Source: Cellulomonas sp. 73-92 | GTDB taxonomy: Bacteria; Actinomycetota; Actinomycetes; Actinomycetales; Cellulomonadaceae | Direction of reading: 5' to 3' | Length of the DNA stretch: 64,000 bases | Assembly: GCF_001898175.1 (NCBI RefSeq) | Contig: NZ_MKTH01000018.1 | Location: 1 to 64,000 of the forward strand | Shown here: positions 8,484-16,580 of the stretch, piece by piece | How positions within the stretch are numbered: position 1 is the first letter of the stretch | Layout: every line of letters begins with the position of its first letter | The notes under the pieces: generated by a model | What the model was told of the DNA's origin: nothing | The model's database searches: none | What the model saw: only the letters and a program-made list of their open reading frames with translations | Program-made: the position numbers and the translations under genes

Positions 8484-9208
8484 GCGGGGACCGCCTTTCC
8501 GAGGTAGGCCTCGTGGATCCGGGGGTCGTCGAGCAGCTCGGCCGCGGTGCCCCGCAGCGCGATCTGCCCGGTGGCGAGCACGTACCCCCGCGAGGCGATG
8601 GACAGGGCGAGCTCCGCCTGCTGCTCGACGAGCAGCACGGCGACGCCGAGCTCGCGGTTGAGCCGCGCGATCTCGTCGAGCACCTGGTCGACGAGCCGGG
8701 GCGCCAGGCCCATCGTCGGCTCGTCCATGCAGACCAGCCGCGGCCGGCTCATCAGCGCGCGGGCGACCGCGAGCATCTGCTGCTCGCCGCCGGACAGCGT
8801 CCCGGCCTGCTGCCGGCGGCGCTCGGCCAGCCGTGGGAAGAGCTCCCGCATGCGGTCGAGGTCGTCGGCCACGCCCGCCCGGTCGCGCCGCGTGTAGGCG
8901 CCGGCGCGCAGGTTCTCGTCGACGGTCATCTCGGGGAACACCCGGCGGGCCTCGGGGACCGACGAGATCCCGGCCCGCACGCGGTGGGCGGTCGACCGGT
9001 GGGTGACGTCCTCGCCGGCGAGCCGGACGACGCCGGCCCTCACCCTCGTCAGGCCGAGGATCGCCTTCATCGTCGTCGACTTGCCGCTGGCGTTGCCGCC
9101 GAGCAGCGAGACGATCTCGCCCTCGCCGACCGTCAGGCCGACGCCGCGCAGCGCGTGGAACGGGCCGTAGGAGACGTGGACGTCCTCGAGCGCCAGCAGG
9201 TCGCTCAT
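8480..9208 (-). CDS. livF: Branched-chain amino acid-type ABC ATPase, LivF
   Basis: A 242-residue ATPase. Walker A is GGNASGKST, the signature is LSGGEQQMLAVARAL and Walker B is LVCMDEPTMGLAP, followed by the His switch region. Length and the MGLAP ending of Walker B are typical of LivF. It overlaps livG by 4 bases and the monooxygenase by 4 bases, so it belongs to one tightly coupled operon. The imported molecule need not be an amino acid; the riboswitch and monooxygenase suggest a sulfur compound. Confidence 0.9.
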   Translation of the reverse strand: MSDLLALEDVHVSYGPFHALRGVGLTVGEGEIVSLLGGNASGKSTTMKAILGLTRVRAGVVRLAGEDVTHRSTAHRVRAGISSVPEARRVFPEMTVDENLRAGAYTRRDRAGVADDLDRMRELFPRLAERRRQQAGTLSGGEQQMLAVARALMSRPRLVCMDEPTMGLAPRLVDQVLDEIARLNRELGVAVLLVEQQAELALSIASRGYVLATGQIALRGTAAELLDDPRIHEAYLGKAVPA

Positions 9209-10056
9209 GCTCGCTCCTCCGCGGCGACGCGGCGGCGGCCGAGGTAGGCCTCGATCACCGCGGGGTCGGCCCGCACCTCGTCCGGCGCCCCCTGCGCGAC
9301 GATCCGGCCGCCGTCCATGACGATCACCCGGTCGGACACGGTCATGACGAGGTCGAGCTTGTGCTCGACGAGGAGCATCGCCTGCCCCTCGGCCTTGAGC
9401 TCGAGCAGCTGGCCCAGCACCTCGGCCGTCTCGGACGGGTTCATGCCGGCCGTCGGCTCGTCGAGCACCAGCAGCTTCGGGCGCGGCGCCAGGGCGCGGG
9501 CGATCTCGGTGCGGCGGCGGTTGGCGTAGCTGAGCGAGTACGCCGGGTCGTCGCGCCGCGGGCCGAGCCGCGCCTCGAACCGCTCGATCTCCGCCGCCAC
9601 CGTGGCGTCGATCGCCCGCCGCTCGCGCCGGGCGGCCGGCGTGCCGACGACCGCGACGACCAGCTCGCCCAGCAGGGCGACCCAGCGCAGCCCGACCAGG
9701 TGCGACAGCCGATGGAAGGGCCGGTGCGCGCGCAGCGTGGTGTGGAGCCCCACCTCGACGTTGTCCGCGACGGACAGGGCGGCGAACACGCGCCCGTTCT
9801 GGAACGTGCGCGCGATGCCGTGCTCGGCGATCCGCGCCGGGTCCGCAACGTCGATCCGCGTGCCGTCGAGGACGATCGAGCCGCCGTGGGCGGGGATCGC
9901 CCCCGTCACCAGGTTGAGGGTCGTCGTCTTGCCCGACCCGTTGGGGCCGATGATCGAGACGACCTCGTGCGGGCCGACGGTGAACGAGACGCCGTCCACC
10001 GCCGCCAGGCCGGCGAAGTGCCGGCGCAGGCCGGTGACCTCCAGCACGGCGGTCAT
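9205..10056 (-). CDS. livG: Branched-chain amino acid-type ABC ATPase, LivG
   Basis: A 283-residue ATPase starting at the ATG (10054-10056) that overlaps the permease stop (ATGA). Walker A is GPNGSGKTT, Walker B is LLVLDEPTAGMNP, and the protein ends with the Liv-type segment PAVIEAYLG. The signature region reads LSYANRRRTEIARAL, lacking the usual second glycine and glutamine (LSYGQQRR in most LivG), a mild oddity. A roughly 30-residue insertion relative to short ABC ATPases (residues 105-160) is normal for LivG. It pairs with LivF to power the fused permease. Confidence 0.9.
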   Translation of the reverse strand: MTAVLEVTGLRRHFAGLAAVDGVSFTVGPHEVVSIIGPNGSGKTTTLNLVTGAIPAHGGSIVLDGTRIDVADPARIAEHGIARTFQNGRVFAALSVADNVEVGLHTTLRAHRPFHRLSHLVGLRWVALLGELVVAVVGTPAARRERRAIDATVAAEIERFEARLGPRRDDPAYSLSYANRRRTEIARALAPRPKLLVLDEPTAGMNPSETAEVLGQLLELKAEGQAMLLVEHKLDLVMTVSDRVIVMDGGRIVAQGAPDEVRADPAVIEAYLGRRRVAAEERA

Positions 10057-11855
10057 GCGGTCCTCACCAGGATCCCGCCGGGCCGGAACCGCACCACGAG
10101 GATGAGCACCAGGCCGTACGCGATGATCCGCAGCTCCGGGGTGAACCGCAGCAGCTCCATCGCGCCGATGAGGACGAGCGAGCCGACGACCGCGCCGTAC
10201 GGCAGGGAGACCCCGCCCATGATGACGATCGTCACGACGAGGAGGGACATGAGCATCGTGAAGATCGTCGGGTCGATGTACGTGTACTGGTGCGCCAGCA
10301 GCGAGCCGCCGATCCCGGCGAAGAACGCCGACACGGCGAACGCGAGGGCCTTGTAGTCGCGCACGCGGACGCCGGAGGCCAGCGCCGCGACCTCGTCGGA
10401 CCCCACGGAGGAGATGACCTTGCCCAGGTGCGAGGCGCGCAGCCGCCACGTCACCAGGAGCGTGAGGGCGAGCACGCCGGCGTCGACGAGGTAGTAGGCG
10501 CGCGGCGTCGACAGCGGCGTGCCGGCCCAGGTCGGCACGGGGATCCCGTAGATGCCCTGCGGCAGCACCAGCTGGATGACGGCGACGATCGCGGTGCCGA
10601 CCCCCAGCGTCGCGATCGACACGTAGTGGCCCTTCACGCCCCAGACGGGCGACGAGAGGATCGACGCGATGACGGCCGCGACCAGGCCGGCGACCGGCAG
10701 GGCCACCCAGAACGAGACGTGCAGGTGCAGGGTGAGCAGCGCGGACGTGTAGGCGCCGATCGCGATCGGCCCGGCCTGGCCCAGCGCGACGACCCCGGCC
10801 TGCCCGGCCGTGACGGTGAACCCCGCCGCGATGACCGCGTAGACGAGCACCTGGGTGCCGGTGGTCAGCACGTAGTCGTCCGCGACGAACGGGACGACGA
10901 TCCCGCCCAGCACGAACGCCGCCGGCCAGACCCACCGCGGGACCCGCAGCGGCCGGCCCTTGCCGAGGAACGTGCCCGTCAGCGGCTCCGTGGCGATGAG
11001 CGGCACCTTGCCGAGCAGGCCGCCGGGCCGCACGACGAGGACGACGACGAGGACGGCGAACACGATGATCTGCCGGGCCGTGTCCCCGGCGAGGCTGATG
11101 CCGAAGGCCTCGACGATCCCGAGCACGAAGCCGCCGACCACGGCGCCGACGAGCGAGCCCAGGCCGCCGAGCGCGGCCGCGACGAACGCCGTCATGCCCG
11201 TCGTCAGGCCCGACGTCGGGTTGGCGACCCCGACGTAGAGCGAGACGAAGACGCCGGCGAGTCCGCCGAGGGCGGACGCGATGACGAACGAGAGGTGCTG
11301 CACCAGCCCGACGGGGATGCCCACCTGCAGCGCGGCCTCCTGGTCCTGCGCCGTCGCGCGGATCGCCTGGCCCACCTTGCCGTACCTGAGGAACGCCGAC
11401 ATGCCGAGCATCACCGTCGCCGTCACCCCGAGCATCACGAGGTCCGAGGTGCCGAAGCGCATGGACCCGACGTGCAGGTTCGAGGTCGGCAGCACCTTCG
11501 GGAACACCCGGAACTGCGCGGTGAACGCCAGCTGCGAGGCGTTGTCGAGGATCTGCGAGACCGCGTACGTGGACAGCATCGCCGCCAGCGGCAGGAACCT
11601 CGCCAGGGGCCGCACGACGGCGACGTTGACGAGCAGGCCGAGGCCCGCGCACACGACGAGGACCAGGGGCAGCGCCAACCAGAAGGGCAGCCCCTCCTGG
11701 GCCACGAAGAACCAGGCCAGCATGGCGCCCAGCCCGAAGAACGAGAACTGGGCGAAGTTGACGACGTTCATGACGCCGAAGACGAGGGAGATCCCGACCG
11801 CTCCGAGGGCGTACACGTTCCCTCGGAGCAGGCCGGCGACCAGGGTGTCGAGCAC
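10053..11855 (-). CDS. Fused LivH-LivM permease
   Basis: A 600-residue integral membrane protein that carries both Liv permeases in one chain. The first half (about 1-290) is LivH-like and begins with LRGNVYALGAVGISLVFGVMNVVNFAQF; the second half (about 320-600) is LivM-like, with ALGQAGPIAIGAYTSALL and VWGVKGHYVSIATLGVGT, ending in VVRFRPGGI. A hydrophilic linker near residues 270-295 joins them. In E. coli LivH and LivM are separate; fusions are known in some lineages and fix the 1:1 ratio. It lies 6 bases after the binding-protein stop and overlaps livG. Confidence 0.88.
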   Translation of the reverse strand: MLDTLVAGLLRGNVYALGAVGISLVFGVMNVVNFAQFSFFGLGAMLAWFFVAQEGLPFWLALPLVLVVCAGLGLLVNVAVVRPLARFLPLAAMLSTYAVSQILDNASQLAFTAQFRVFPKVLPTSNLHVGSMRFGTSDLVMLGVTATVMLGMSAFLRYGKVGQAIRATAQDQEAALQVGIPVGLVQHLSFVIASALGGLAGVFVSLYVGVANPTSGLTTGMTAFVAAALGGLGSLVGAVVGGFVLGIVEAFGISLAGDTARQIIVFAVLVVVLVVRPGGLLGKVPLIATEPLTGTFLGKGRPLRVPRWVWPAAFVLGGIVVPFVADDYVLTTGTQVLVYAVIAAGFTVTAGQAGVVALGQAGPIAIGAYTSALLTLHLHVSFWVALPVAGLVAAVIASILSSPVWGVKGHYVSIATLGVGTAIVAVIQLVLPQGIYGIPVPTWAGTPLSTPRAYYLVDAGVLALTLLVTWRLRASHLGKVISSVGSDEVAALASGVRVRDYKALAFAVSAFFAGIGGSLLAHQYTYIDPTIFTMLMSLLVVTIVIMGGVSLPYGAVVGSLVLIGAMELLRFTPELRIIAYGLVLILVVRFRPGGILVRTA

Positions 11856-11861
11856 GGCGGC

Positions 11862-13022
11862 TCAGCCGTGGAGGGCGACCCACGTGCCGCCCCGCAAGAC
11901 GGTCGGCGTGAGCTGCGGCGAGGCGACCCGGCGCGTCGCCGGGTCGAAGGTGATCGAGCCGTAGACGACGCTCGGCACGTCCTTCAGCTGCTGGAACCCC
12001 TGGAGGATGCCCTCGCGCGTCGCGCCGCCGAGCCGGGCGGCCGCGACCGCGACGTTCAGGGCGTCGTAGGCCCCGGCCTCGAAGCCCGTGACGGTCTTCT
12101 CGTTCGGGTACCTCGCCTTGAACGCCGTGACGAACGCCTGCACCGCCGGGTCCGGGTTGCTGGCCAGGAACTGCGCGCCGACCACCGACCCCTCCGCGTC
12201 CGGCGTGCCGTCGAACGACTGCTCGTCCTGCCCGCCGTAGAACGTGCCCTGGTACCCGATCGAGCGCAGCTGCGAGACGAGCTTCGCGGCGTCCGGGCCG
12301 TAGCCGATGTGGACGAACGCGTCCGGCTTGCCGGCCACGGCCTTCGTCAGCGACGGCCGGTAGTCGTCGGAGCTGTCGAGGACGCCCTCGGCGTCGGTGA
12401 TCGTCAGGCCGACCTTGTCCGCCTCGGCCTTGAAGGCGGCGAACGCGGGGATGCCCCAGTCCGCCGTGTCGAGGTACGTGACGCCGACCGAGCTGACGCC
12501 CTGCTTCTTGATGTAGTCGGCCGTCCACTGGTACGTCGCGCTGGTGGTGATCGACGTGGACCACTGGTACTGCGAGCCCTTGGTGGTGAAGCTCGGGTTG
12601 GAGTTGTTGAAGCCGTACTGCAGCAGCTTGCCGGCCGTGTAGATCGGCGAGGCCGGGATGGACGCCGCCGACGAGTAGTCGCCGAAGACGAGGACGACGT
12701 CCTTGTCCCCCACGAACTTCTGGGCGACGGACACCGACTGCTTGGGGTCGGACTGCGAGTCCTCGTACTTCAGGGCCACCGGGTGGCCGTCGATCCCACC
12801 CTTGGCGTTGACCTGGTCGAGCGCGAGATCGAAGCCCTCCTTGAACTGCTCGCCGTACTGCGCGTACTGGCCCGTGATGGCGGCCGAGACGCCGAAGTAG
12901 ACGGTGCCGCTGCCCGGTGTGGATGCGGCCGCGGAGTCGTTGAGGCCGCAGCCCGCGAGCAGGGCCGCGGAACCGAGGGCCGCGACGCCGGCCAGCAGGG
13001 CGCGGCGCGTGATGGTGGTCAT
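11862..13022 (-). CDS. Liv-type substrate-binding lipoprotein
   Basis: A 386-residue periplasmic-binding-fold type I protein, first gene of the operon. The N-terminus has TRRALLAGVAALGSAALLAGC: a hydrophobic signal and a lipobox with Cys25, so it is a lipid-anchored receptor. The mature part has the LivJ-like pattern (VYFGVSAAITGQYAQYG, then QVNAKGGIDGHPVALKYEDSQSDP). The start is ATG with AGAAGGA 8-14 bases upstream. The 5-prime leader contains a SAM-IV riboswitch and two hairpins, so expression of the entire importer-monooxygenase operon probably falls when S-adenosylmethionine is abundant. The ligand is unknown. Confidence 0.9.
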   Translation of the reverse strand: MTTITRRALLAGVAALGSAALLAGCGLNDSAAASTPGSGTVYFGVSAAITGQYAQYGEQFKEGFDLALDQVNAKGGIDGHPVALKYEDSQSDPKQSVSVAQKFVGDKDVVLVFGDYSSAASIPASPIYTAGKLLQYGFNNSNPSFTTKGSQYQWSTSITTSATYQWTADYIKKQGVSSVGVTYLDTADWGIPAFAAFKAEADKVGLTITDAEGVLDSSDDYRPSLTKAVAGKPDAFVHIGYGPDAAKLVSQLRSIGYQGTFYGGQDEQSFDGTPDAEGSVVGAQFLASNPDPAVQAFVTAFKARYPNEKTVTGFEAGAYDALNVAVAAARLGGATREGILQGFQQLKDVPSVVYGSITFDPATRRVASPQLTPTVLRGGTWVALHG

Positions 13023-13081
13023 GGAGGGGTCCTTCTAGTCGTGGGCGGGCACGGGCCCGGCCAGGGGTGTGGGGGGCGCGC

Positions 13082-13104
13082 CGGCCCGCGTCGCACGCGG
13101 GCCG
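13082..13104 (-). terminator. Strong hairpin in the riboswitch leader
   Basis: A perfect 10-bp inverted repeat with a 3-base loop (CGGCCCGCGT/ACGCGGGCCG) lies 60-82 bases before the binding-protein ATG and downstream of the SAM-IV aptamer. A smaller perfect hairpin (ACGCGCC, loop, GGCGCGT) lies at 13145-13161. No U-run follows, as is common in GC-rich actinobacteria. One of these hairpins is a good candidate for the expression platform; which one changes with ligand cannot be decided by eye. Confidence 0.45.
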
Positions 13105-13210
13105 TGGTGGGTCAGGCGGTGCCGGGAGGTCCCGGCGGCGGCCGCACGCGCCGAGGGCGCGTGGGCGGGGGCTGGTCAGCCGCGACAGCGCATTCGCACG
13201 GTGGTCCTCC

Positions 13211-13323
13211 GGGGCTCGGCTTGCCCGCGCCGGACGTCGGCGCAGGCCTGGTCGTCACCCGGAGCACCCCGTCGGAAGGGTTGCCGGCCAGCAAGCCGGG
13301 GCTGTGCGCTGGCGCTCATGACC
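13211..13323 (-). promoter_or_regulatory. SAM-IV riboswitch aptamer
   Basis: Read on the minus strand from 13323, the sequence begins GGTCATGAGCGCCAGCG, continues with GCCCCGGCTTGCTGGCCGG and CAACCCTTCCGACGGGGTGC, closes with TCCGGGTGACGACC, and further down has GCGCGGGCAAGCC. This matches the actinobacterial SAM-IV consensus as I know it: the GGTC/GACC closing helix, the GGCTTGCTGG loop, the conserved CCGGCAACCC core and the downstream GGCAAGC that forms the pseudoknot with CTTGC. SAM-IV binds S-adenosylmethionine and usually represses sulfur genes. It sits about 190 bases upstream of the Liv-type operon at 13022, on the same strand. Confidence 0.88.
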
Positions 13324-13460
13324 GTCGAGAGGACCGTAAGCGGCCGGGCCAGCGCCTGGCGACGGGGCATTCAGTTCCCGACACCGTGTAACGAAAGTCA
13401 CTGGCCCCGCGGCGGCACCGTCGTGCACGCCTGACGACGGTCCGCGGGCGCGGCCCGCCG

Positions 13461-14384
13461 CTACGCCGCCAGCGCGCCCTCGGCGGCCGGCCGGGCCGGC
13501 TCCGGCTCGCCCGCGGCAACGGTGCGACGCGACGGCCGGGTGACGAGGAACGACCCGCCGATGACGAGGGCGAACCCCACCACGGTCCAGGCCGTGACCC
13601 GCTCCCCGAGGAGCGTGGCACCGACGACCACGGCAACCGCCGGGTTGACGTAGGTGACCGCCGTGGCGCGCATCGGACCGATCTCGGCCACGAGCCAGAC
13701 CATGAGCGTGAACGCCGCCGCGCTGCACACCACGCCGAGCGTGACGATCGAGGCGATCGCACCGCCGGACGGCCACTTCGCCGGCCACGCGCCCGTGAGC
13801 CCGACGATCGGCGCGTAGACGATCGCCGCGAGCGCCAGCGAGGCGCCGGCCAGGCCGATCCCGGGAGCGGTCGGCATCCAGCGGGCGATGATCGCGGGGC
13901 CGAGCGCGTAGCCGAAGGCCACCACGGCCAGCCGCGCCACCGAGCCCAGGTCGGTCCCCGCCACGTCGAGCCCCACGATGGCCGCGACGCCGGCCATGCC
14001 GAGCGCGATCCCCAGCCAGTTGGCCCACGACAGGTGGGCGCGGCGGCCGAGGAGCACGCCGACGAGGACCCCGGCGAGCGGGACCGTCGCCACGAGGAGC
14101 CCGGTCGTCGAGCTCGGCAGGTGCTGCTCGGCGGTGTTGAGGAAGTACCAGGGGACGACGATCTCGACGACCGTGTAGACGAGCAGCGGGCGCCACAGCG
14201 CGAGGATGCGGGGCAGCTCACCGCGGGCGGCGGCCAGCGGCAGGAGCACTACGGCGCCGATCGCGGTCCGGGCGAGGATGAGCATGGCGGGCGACACCTC
14301 GGCCACGGCGATCTTGATGAGCGCGTACGGGATGCCCCAGGCGATGCCGAGGGTGACGAACAGGAGCAGGCCGCGTCGAGTCAC
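13461..14384 (-). CDS. EamA-family DMT transporter
   Basis: An approximately 307-residue membrane protein with ten hydrophobic segments in two EamA repeats (first from LLLFVTLGIAWGIPYALIK, second from LAVVAFGYALGPAIIARW), the layout of drug/metabolite exporters such as RhaT or YdcZ relatives. I chose the GTG at 14384, which has GGAGG 8 bases upstream; an ATG at 14402 would add six residues but lacks such a site. The substrate cannot be told from sequence. It is transcribed toward the SAM-IV leader but ends before it. Confidence 0.85.
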   Translation of the reverse strand: MTRRGLLLFVTLGIAWGIPYALIKIAVAEVSPAMLILARTAIGAVVLLPLAAARGELPRILALWRPLLVYTVVEIVVPWYFLNTAEQHLPSSTTGLLVATVPLAGVLVGVLLGRRAHLSWANWLGIALGMAGVAAIVGLDVAGTDLGSVARLAVVAFGYALGPAIIARWMPTAPGIGLAGASLALAAIVYAPIVGLTGAWPAKWPSGGAIASIVTLGVVCSAAAFTLMVWLVAEIGPMRATAVTYVNPAVAVVVGATLLGERVTAWTVVGFALVIGGSFLVTRPSRRTVAAGEPEPARPAAEGALAA

Positions 14385-14440
14385 CCGCCTATCCTCCGGC
14401 ATGCCACCGACACGGCCGGCGGTGCACCGGATGGCCGTGG

Positions 14441-14477
14441 CGGACGGCCGGCGTCCTCACCGGGAGCCGGCCGTCCG
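14441..14477 (-). terminator. Hairpin terminator after lipoprotein gene
   Basis: A perfect 12-bp inverted repeat (CGGACGGCCGGC/GCCGGCCGTCCG) with a 13-base loop lies 14 bases downstream of the lipoprotein stop on the minus strand and upstream of the DMT gene. It likely ends the lipoprotein transcript. Confidence 0.6.
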
Positions 14478-14491
14478 GCGTCGGGCCGCCG

Positions 14492-14989
14492 TCAGCTGAC
14501 GGTCGCGCTGGCCGCCGACGCGGTGGCCGCCTTGTTGCCCATGAAGGACGCGGTCCACATGCCGGCGCCGCTGGCCGACGAGGTGGACGAGAAGGCGCCG
14601 TTCGCGTCCGTCGTGACGGCCGAGATCGTCGCGTCGCCACCGCCGGTGGGGCGGAAGACGAGGGTGACCTCGGCGTCGGCGACGCCCTGGTCCGTGCCCT
14701 TGACGACGACGCGTCCGGTCGCCTTGCCGTCAGCGACGGTCAGGGTGAGGGTCGACGGCTGCGCCGGCCCGGTCGCCTCGGCGCTGGCGGTCGCCGCAGC
14801 CGTGCTCGTCGCGATGGCGGTCGCGGTCGGCTCGGCCGACGGTGTGGCAGCGGCCGACTGCGTGGCGGACTGCGTGGTCGAGGCCGTCGTGGCCGGGCTC
14901 TGGGGCGTGGTGCCCGAGGAGCAGGCGGCCAGCAGGCCGGCCGCCAGCAGGACGCCGGCGGCGGTGGCGGAAATCGTGCGGATGGTCAT
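14492..14989 (-). CDS. Small Ig-like secreted lipoprotein
   Basis: A 165-residue exported protein. The signal peptide ends in a lipobox (LLAAGLLAACSS), then a Thr/Ser/Ala-rich linker of about 50 residues leads to a single domain (residues about 80-165) resembling a bacterial Ig-like or carboxypeptidase-regulatory-like fold: LTLTVADGKATGRVVVKGTD, AEVTLVF, TTDANGAFSS. The linker should carry the domain across the cell wall. The start is ATG with GGAGTGA just upstream. No enzymatic motif is seen and function is unknown. A strong hairpin follows the gene. Confidence 0.75.
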   Translation of the reverse strand: MTIRTISATAAGVLLAAGLLAACSSGTTPQSPATTASTTQSATQSAAATPSAEPTATAIATSTAAATASAEATGPAQPSTLTLTVADGKATGRVVVKGTDQGVADAEVTLVFRPTGGGDATISAVTTDANGAFSSTSSASGAGMWTASFMGNKAATASAASATVS

Positions 14990-15073
14990 TCGTCACTCCA
15001 GGATTGCTCTCCGGCGGCACGCCGGACATGGGTCTCCGTCGAGACTCGTGATGGTGTGATGCCACCCTAGTCA

Positions 15074-15095
15074 CCCGGCGGGGGGCCCTGCCGGG
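15074..15095 (-). terminator. Hairpin downstream of ridA
   Basis: A 6-bp stem (CCCGGC/GCCGGG) with a 10-base G-rich loop lies 5-26 bases after the ridA stop on the minus strand. It is a weaker terminator candidate than others in this window. Confidence 0.35.
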
Positions 15096-15099
15096 ACGG

Positions 15100-15483
15100 T
15101 CAGGCAGGCAGCGCGGCGATCGCGTCGACCTCCACGAGGGCGCCGGGCGGACCGACGCGCGAGACGAAGAGGACGGTCACGGCCGTGCGGTGGACGCCCC
15201 ACGCGCCGACCGCCGCCCGGTAGGCCTCCGCCGCGTCGACCGAGTCGGCGAGGTGGATCGTCAGCTTCACGACGTCGTCCGGGGTCGCCCCCGCGGCCTC
15301 GAGGACCGCGCGTACGTTGGCGATCGCCTGGGCGGTCTGGGCCACGATCCCGTCCGCGACGGCGCCCGACGCGTCGATCCCGTCCTGCCCCCCGACGTAG
15401 AGCGTGCGGCCCGCGGGGGCGATGGTGCCCTGCGAGAACGCGGGGCTGGCCGCCATCGACGGCGGGTTGACGTGCTCGATCAC
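15100..15483 (-). CDS. ridA: RidA/YjgF-family enamine/imine deaminase
   Basis: A 127-residue protein of the RidA (YER057c/UK114) family, normal length. It carries FSQGTIAPAGRTLYVGGQDG near the N-terminus and the C-terminal GALVEVDAIA motif, preceded by an arginine (FVSRVGPPG) in the expected active-site area. RidA proteins form trimers and hydrolyse reactive enamine/imine intermediates of pyridoxal enzymes. I chose the GTG at 15481-15483 because GGAGGAG lies 6-7 bases upstream. It is transcribed alone between the PrmC-like gene and the lipoprotein gene. Confidence 0.88.
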   Translation of the reverse strand: MIEHVNPPSMAASPAFSQGTIAPAGRTLYVGGQDGIDASGAVADGIVAQTAQAIANVRAVLEAAGATPDDVVKLTIHLADSVDAAEAYRAAVGAWGVHRTAVTVLFVSRVGPPGALVEVDAIAALPA

Positions 15484-15560
15484 GGTGAACCTCCTCCGGG
15501 ACGCGGGAGCGTGCACCACCGACGGTAGGAACGGCCACCGACATCGGCCCGCCGCCCCGC

Positions 15561-16364
15561 TCAGGACCGGGCGCCGCCCGCGGCCGGGAGCGTGCCGACG
15601 AGCACCACGGTCTCGTCGTCGTCCTCCGGCTCGACCGTCCGCACGACGAGCCCTCCGGCCGCCAGCGCGGCCGACGCCGCCGGGACCTGCGCCGGGTTGA
15701 CCTCGCTCACCAGGGACCCTCCGGGCGCGAGCCACGCGGCCGCCTCCGCCGCCATCCGCCGCAGCAGGTCGAGCCCGTCGGCACCGCCGTCGAGGGCCAC
15801 CGCCGGCTCGTGGTCCCGCGCCTCGCGCGGCATGAGACCCAGCTCGTCGTGCGGCACGTAGGGCACGTTCGCGACGACCAGGTCGAGCGTGCGGCGCAGC
15901 GCCGCCGGCAGGGCGCCGAACAGGTCGCCCTGGTGCACCCGGCCCCCGACCGGCTCGAGGTTGCCCCGCGCGACGCGCACGGCGACCGGGTCCACGTCCG
16001 CGGCGTGCAGCGCGACCCCGGGCACGCGCGTGGCCACCGCCAGCCCCAGCGCGCCTGAGCCGCAGCACAGGTCGAGCACCGTCGCGCCGCGTCCGACGAG
16101 CCCGGCGGCGACCGCCACGAGCGCCTCCGACCGCCGGCGCGGGACGAACACGCCCGGCTCCACCGCCACCCGCAGCCCGTCGAACGCGGCCCAGCCGACC
16201 ACGTGCTCGAGCGGCTCCCCCGCCACCCGCCGGGCGAGGAGGGCGGCCAGCTCCTCGTCGTCGGACGCCGCCTGCCGCAGGAGCTCGGCCTCGTCCTCCG
16301 CGAACACGCAGCCGGCGGCGCGCAGCGCGGTGACGAGCGCGGCGAGGTGGTCGTCTTCGGGCAT
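15561..16364 (-). CDS. PrmC-like protein methyltransferase (NVPY variant)
   Basis: A 267-residue SAM-dependent methyltransferase. The SAM site is VLDLCCGSGALGLAVA, acidic residue motif AADVDPVAV, and the catalytic loop reads NVPYVP instead of the NPPY of true PrmC/HemK. An N-terminal helical domain (1-75) and the PRRRSEALV segment are PrmC-like. The NVPY variant marks an actinobacterial PrmC-related family of unknown target (I recall it as a separate model from PrmC). A true prmC for release factors is expected elsewhere. Its neighbours give no hint of target. Confidence 0.82.
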   Translation of the reverse strand: MPEDDHLAALVTALRAAGCVFAEDEAELLRQAASDDEELAALLARRVAGEPLEHVVGWAAFDGLRVAVEPGVFVPRRRSEALVAVAAGLVGRGATVLDLCCGSGALGLAVATRVPGVALHAADVDPVAVRVARGNLEPVGGRVHQGDLFGALPAALRRTLDLVVANVPYVPHDELGLMPREARDHEPAVALDGGADGLDLLRRMAAEAAAWLAPGGSLVSEVNPAQVPAASAALAAGGLVVRTVEPEDDDETVVLVGTLPAAGGARS

Positions 16365-16539
16365 CGGGCCGGTGGTCCCCTCGGGTCAGGCAGCTGGGTG
16401 TCAACAATGTCGCCGGAGAGTTGCCCCCGCGACGCGAGACACGCTCCCGGCGCGGGCCGGCGCGCCTCGTTCGTGCATGCGTGCGTCGTGCGTGCGTCGT
16501 CGGGGTGCTCGCGCTGCGCGCTTCGACCCCTTCCTCCTC

Positions 16540-16574
16540 GGACGCCTCGAGCGAGCTCGCTCGCTCGAGCGTCC
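16540..16574 (-). terminator. Hairpin terminator of tRNA-Pro
   Basis: Directly downstream of the tRNA on the minus strand is an 11-bp perfect inverted repeat with a 2-base centre (16546-16569), extended by a further 5 bp (GGACG/CGTCC) across a one-base bulge. It begins 7 bases after the tRNA 3-prime end, the right place for a terminator. Confidence 0.6.
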
Positions 16575-16580
16575 TCGTCG

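Larger units (their letters stand above)
13023..13460. other. 438-base intergenic region, regulatory
   Basis: No protein gene is convincing here. From high to low coordinates on the minus strand it holds the end of the DMT gene, an upstream stretch that should carry the promoter (no clear -35/-10 pair stands out), the SAM-IV aptamer (13211-13323), two hairpins and the ribosome-binding site of the binding-protein gene. The G-rich stretches give long open frames that are not genes. Confidence 0.7.

Noticed and set aside
9205..12564. A single giant minus-strand protein ending in LivG
   Set aside because: Only the last 283 codons are LivG; the upstream part is a shadow of the permease and binding-protein genes in another frame.
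6280..13022. Ordinary branched-chain amino acid uptake operon
   Set aside because: The importer parts fit, but fusion with a flavin monooxygenase, CMD proteins and a SAM-IV leader argues against leucine uptake as the purpose.
13211..13323. SAM-I (S-box) riboswitch instead of SAM-IV
   Set aside because: The core is shared between the two classes, but the GGTCATGAG start and the downstream GGGCAAGCC pseudoknot partner fit SAM-IV.
10290..13391. A plus-strand open frame of about 1030 codons opposite the Liv operon
   Set aside because: Composition (runs of R, G, D, Q, E, V) is that of an antisense shadow, and it runs through the riboswitch.
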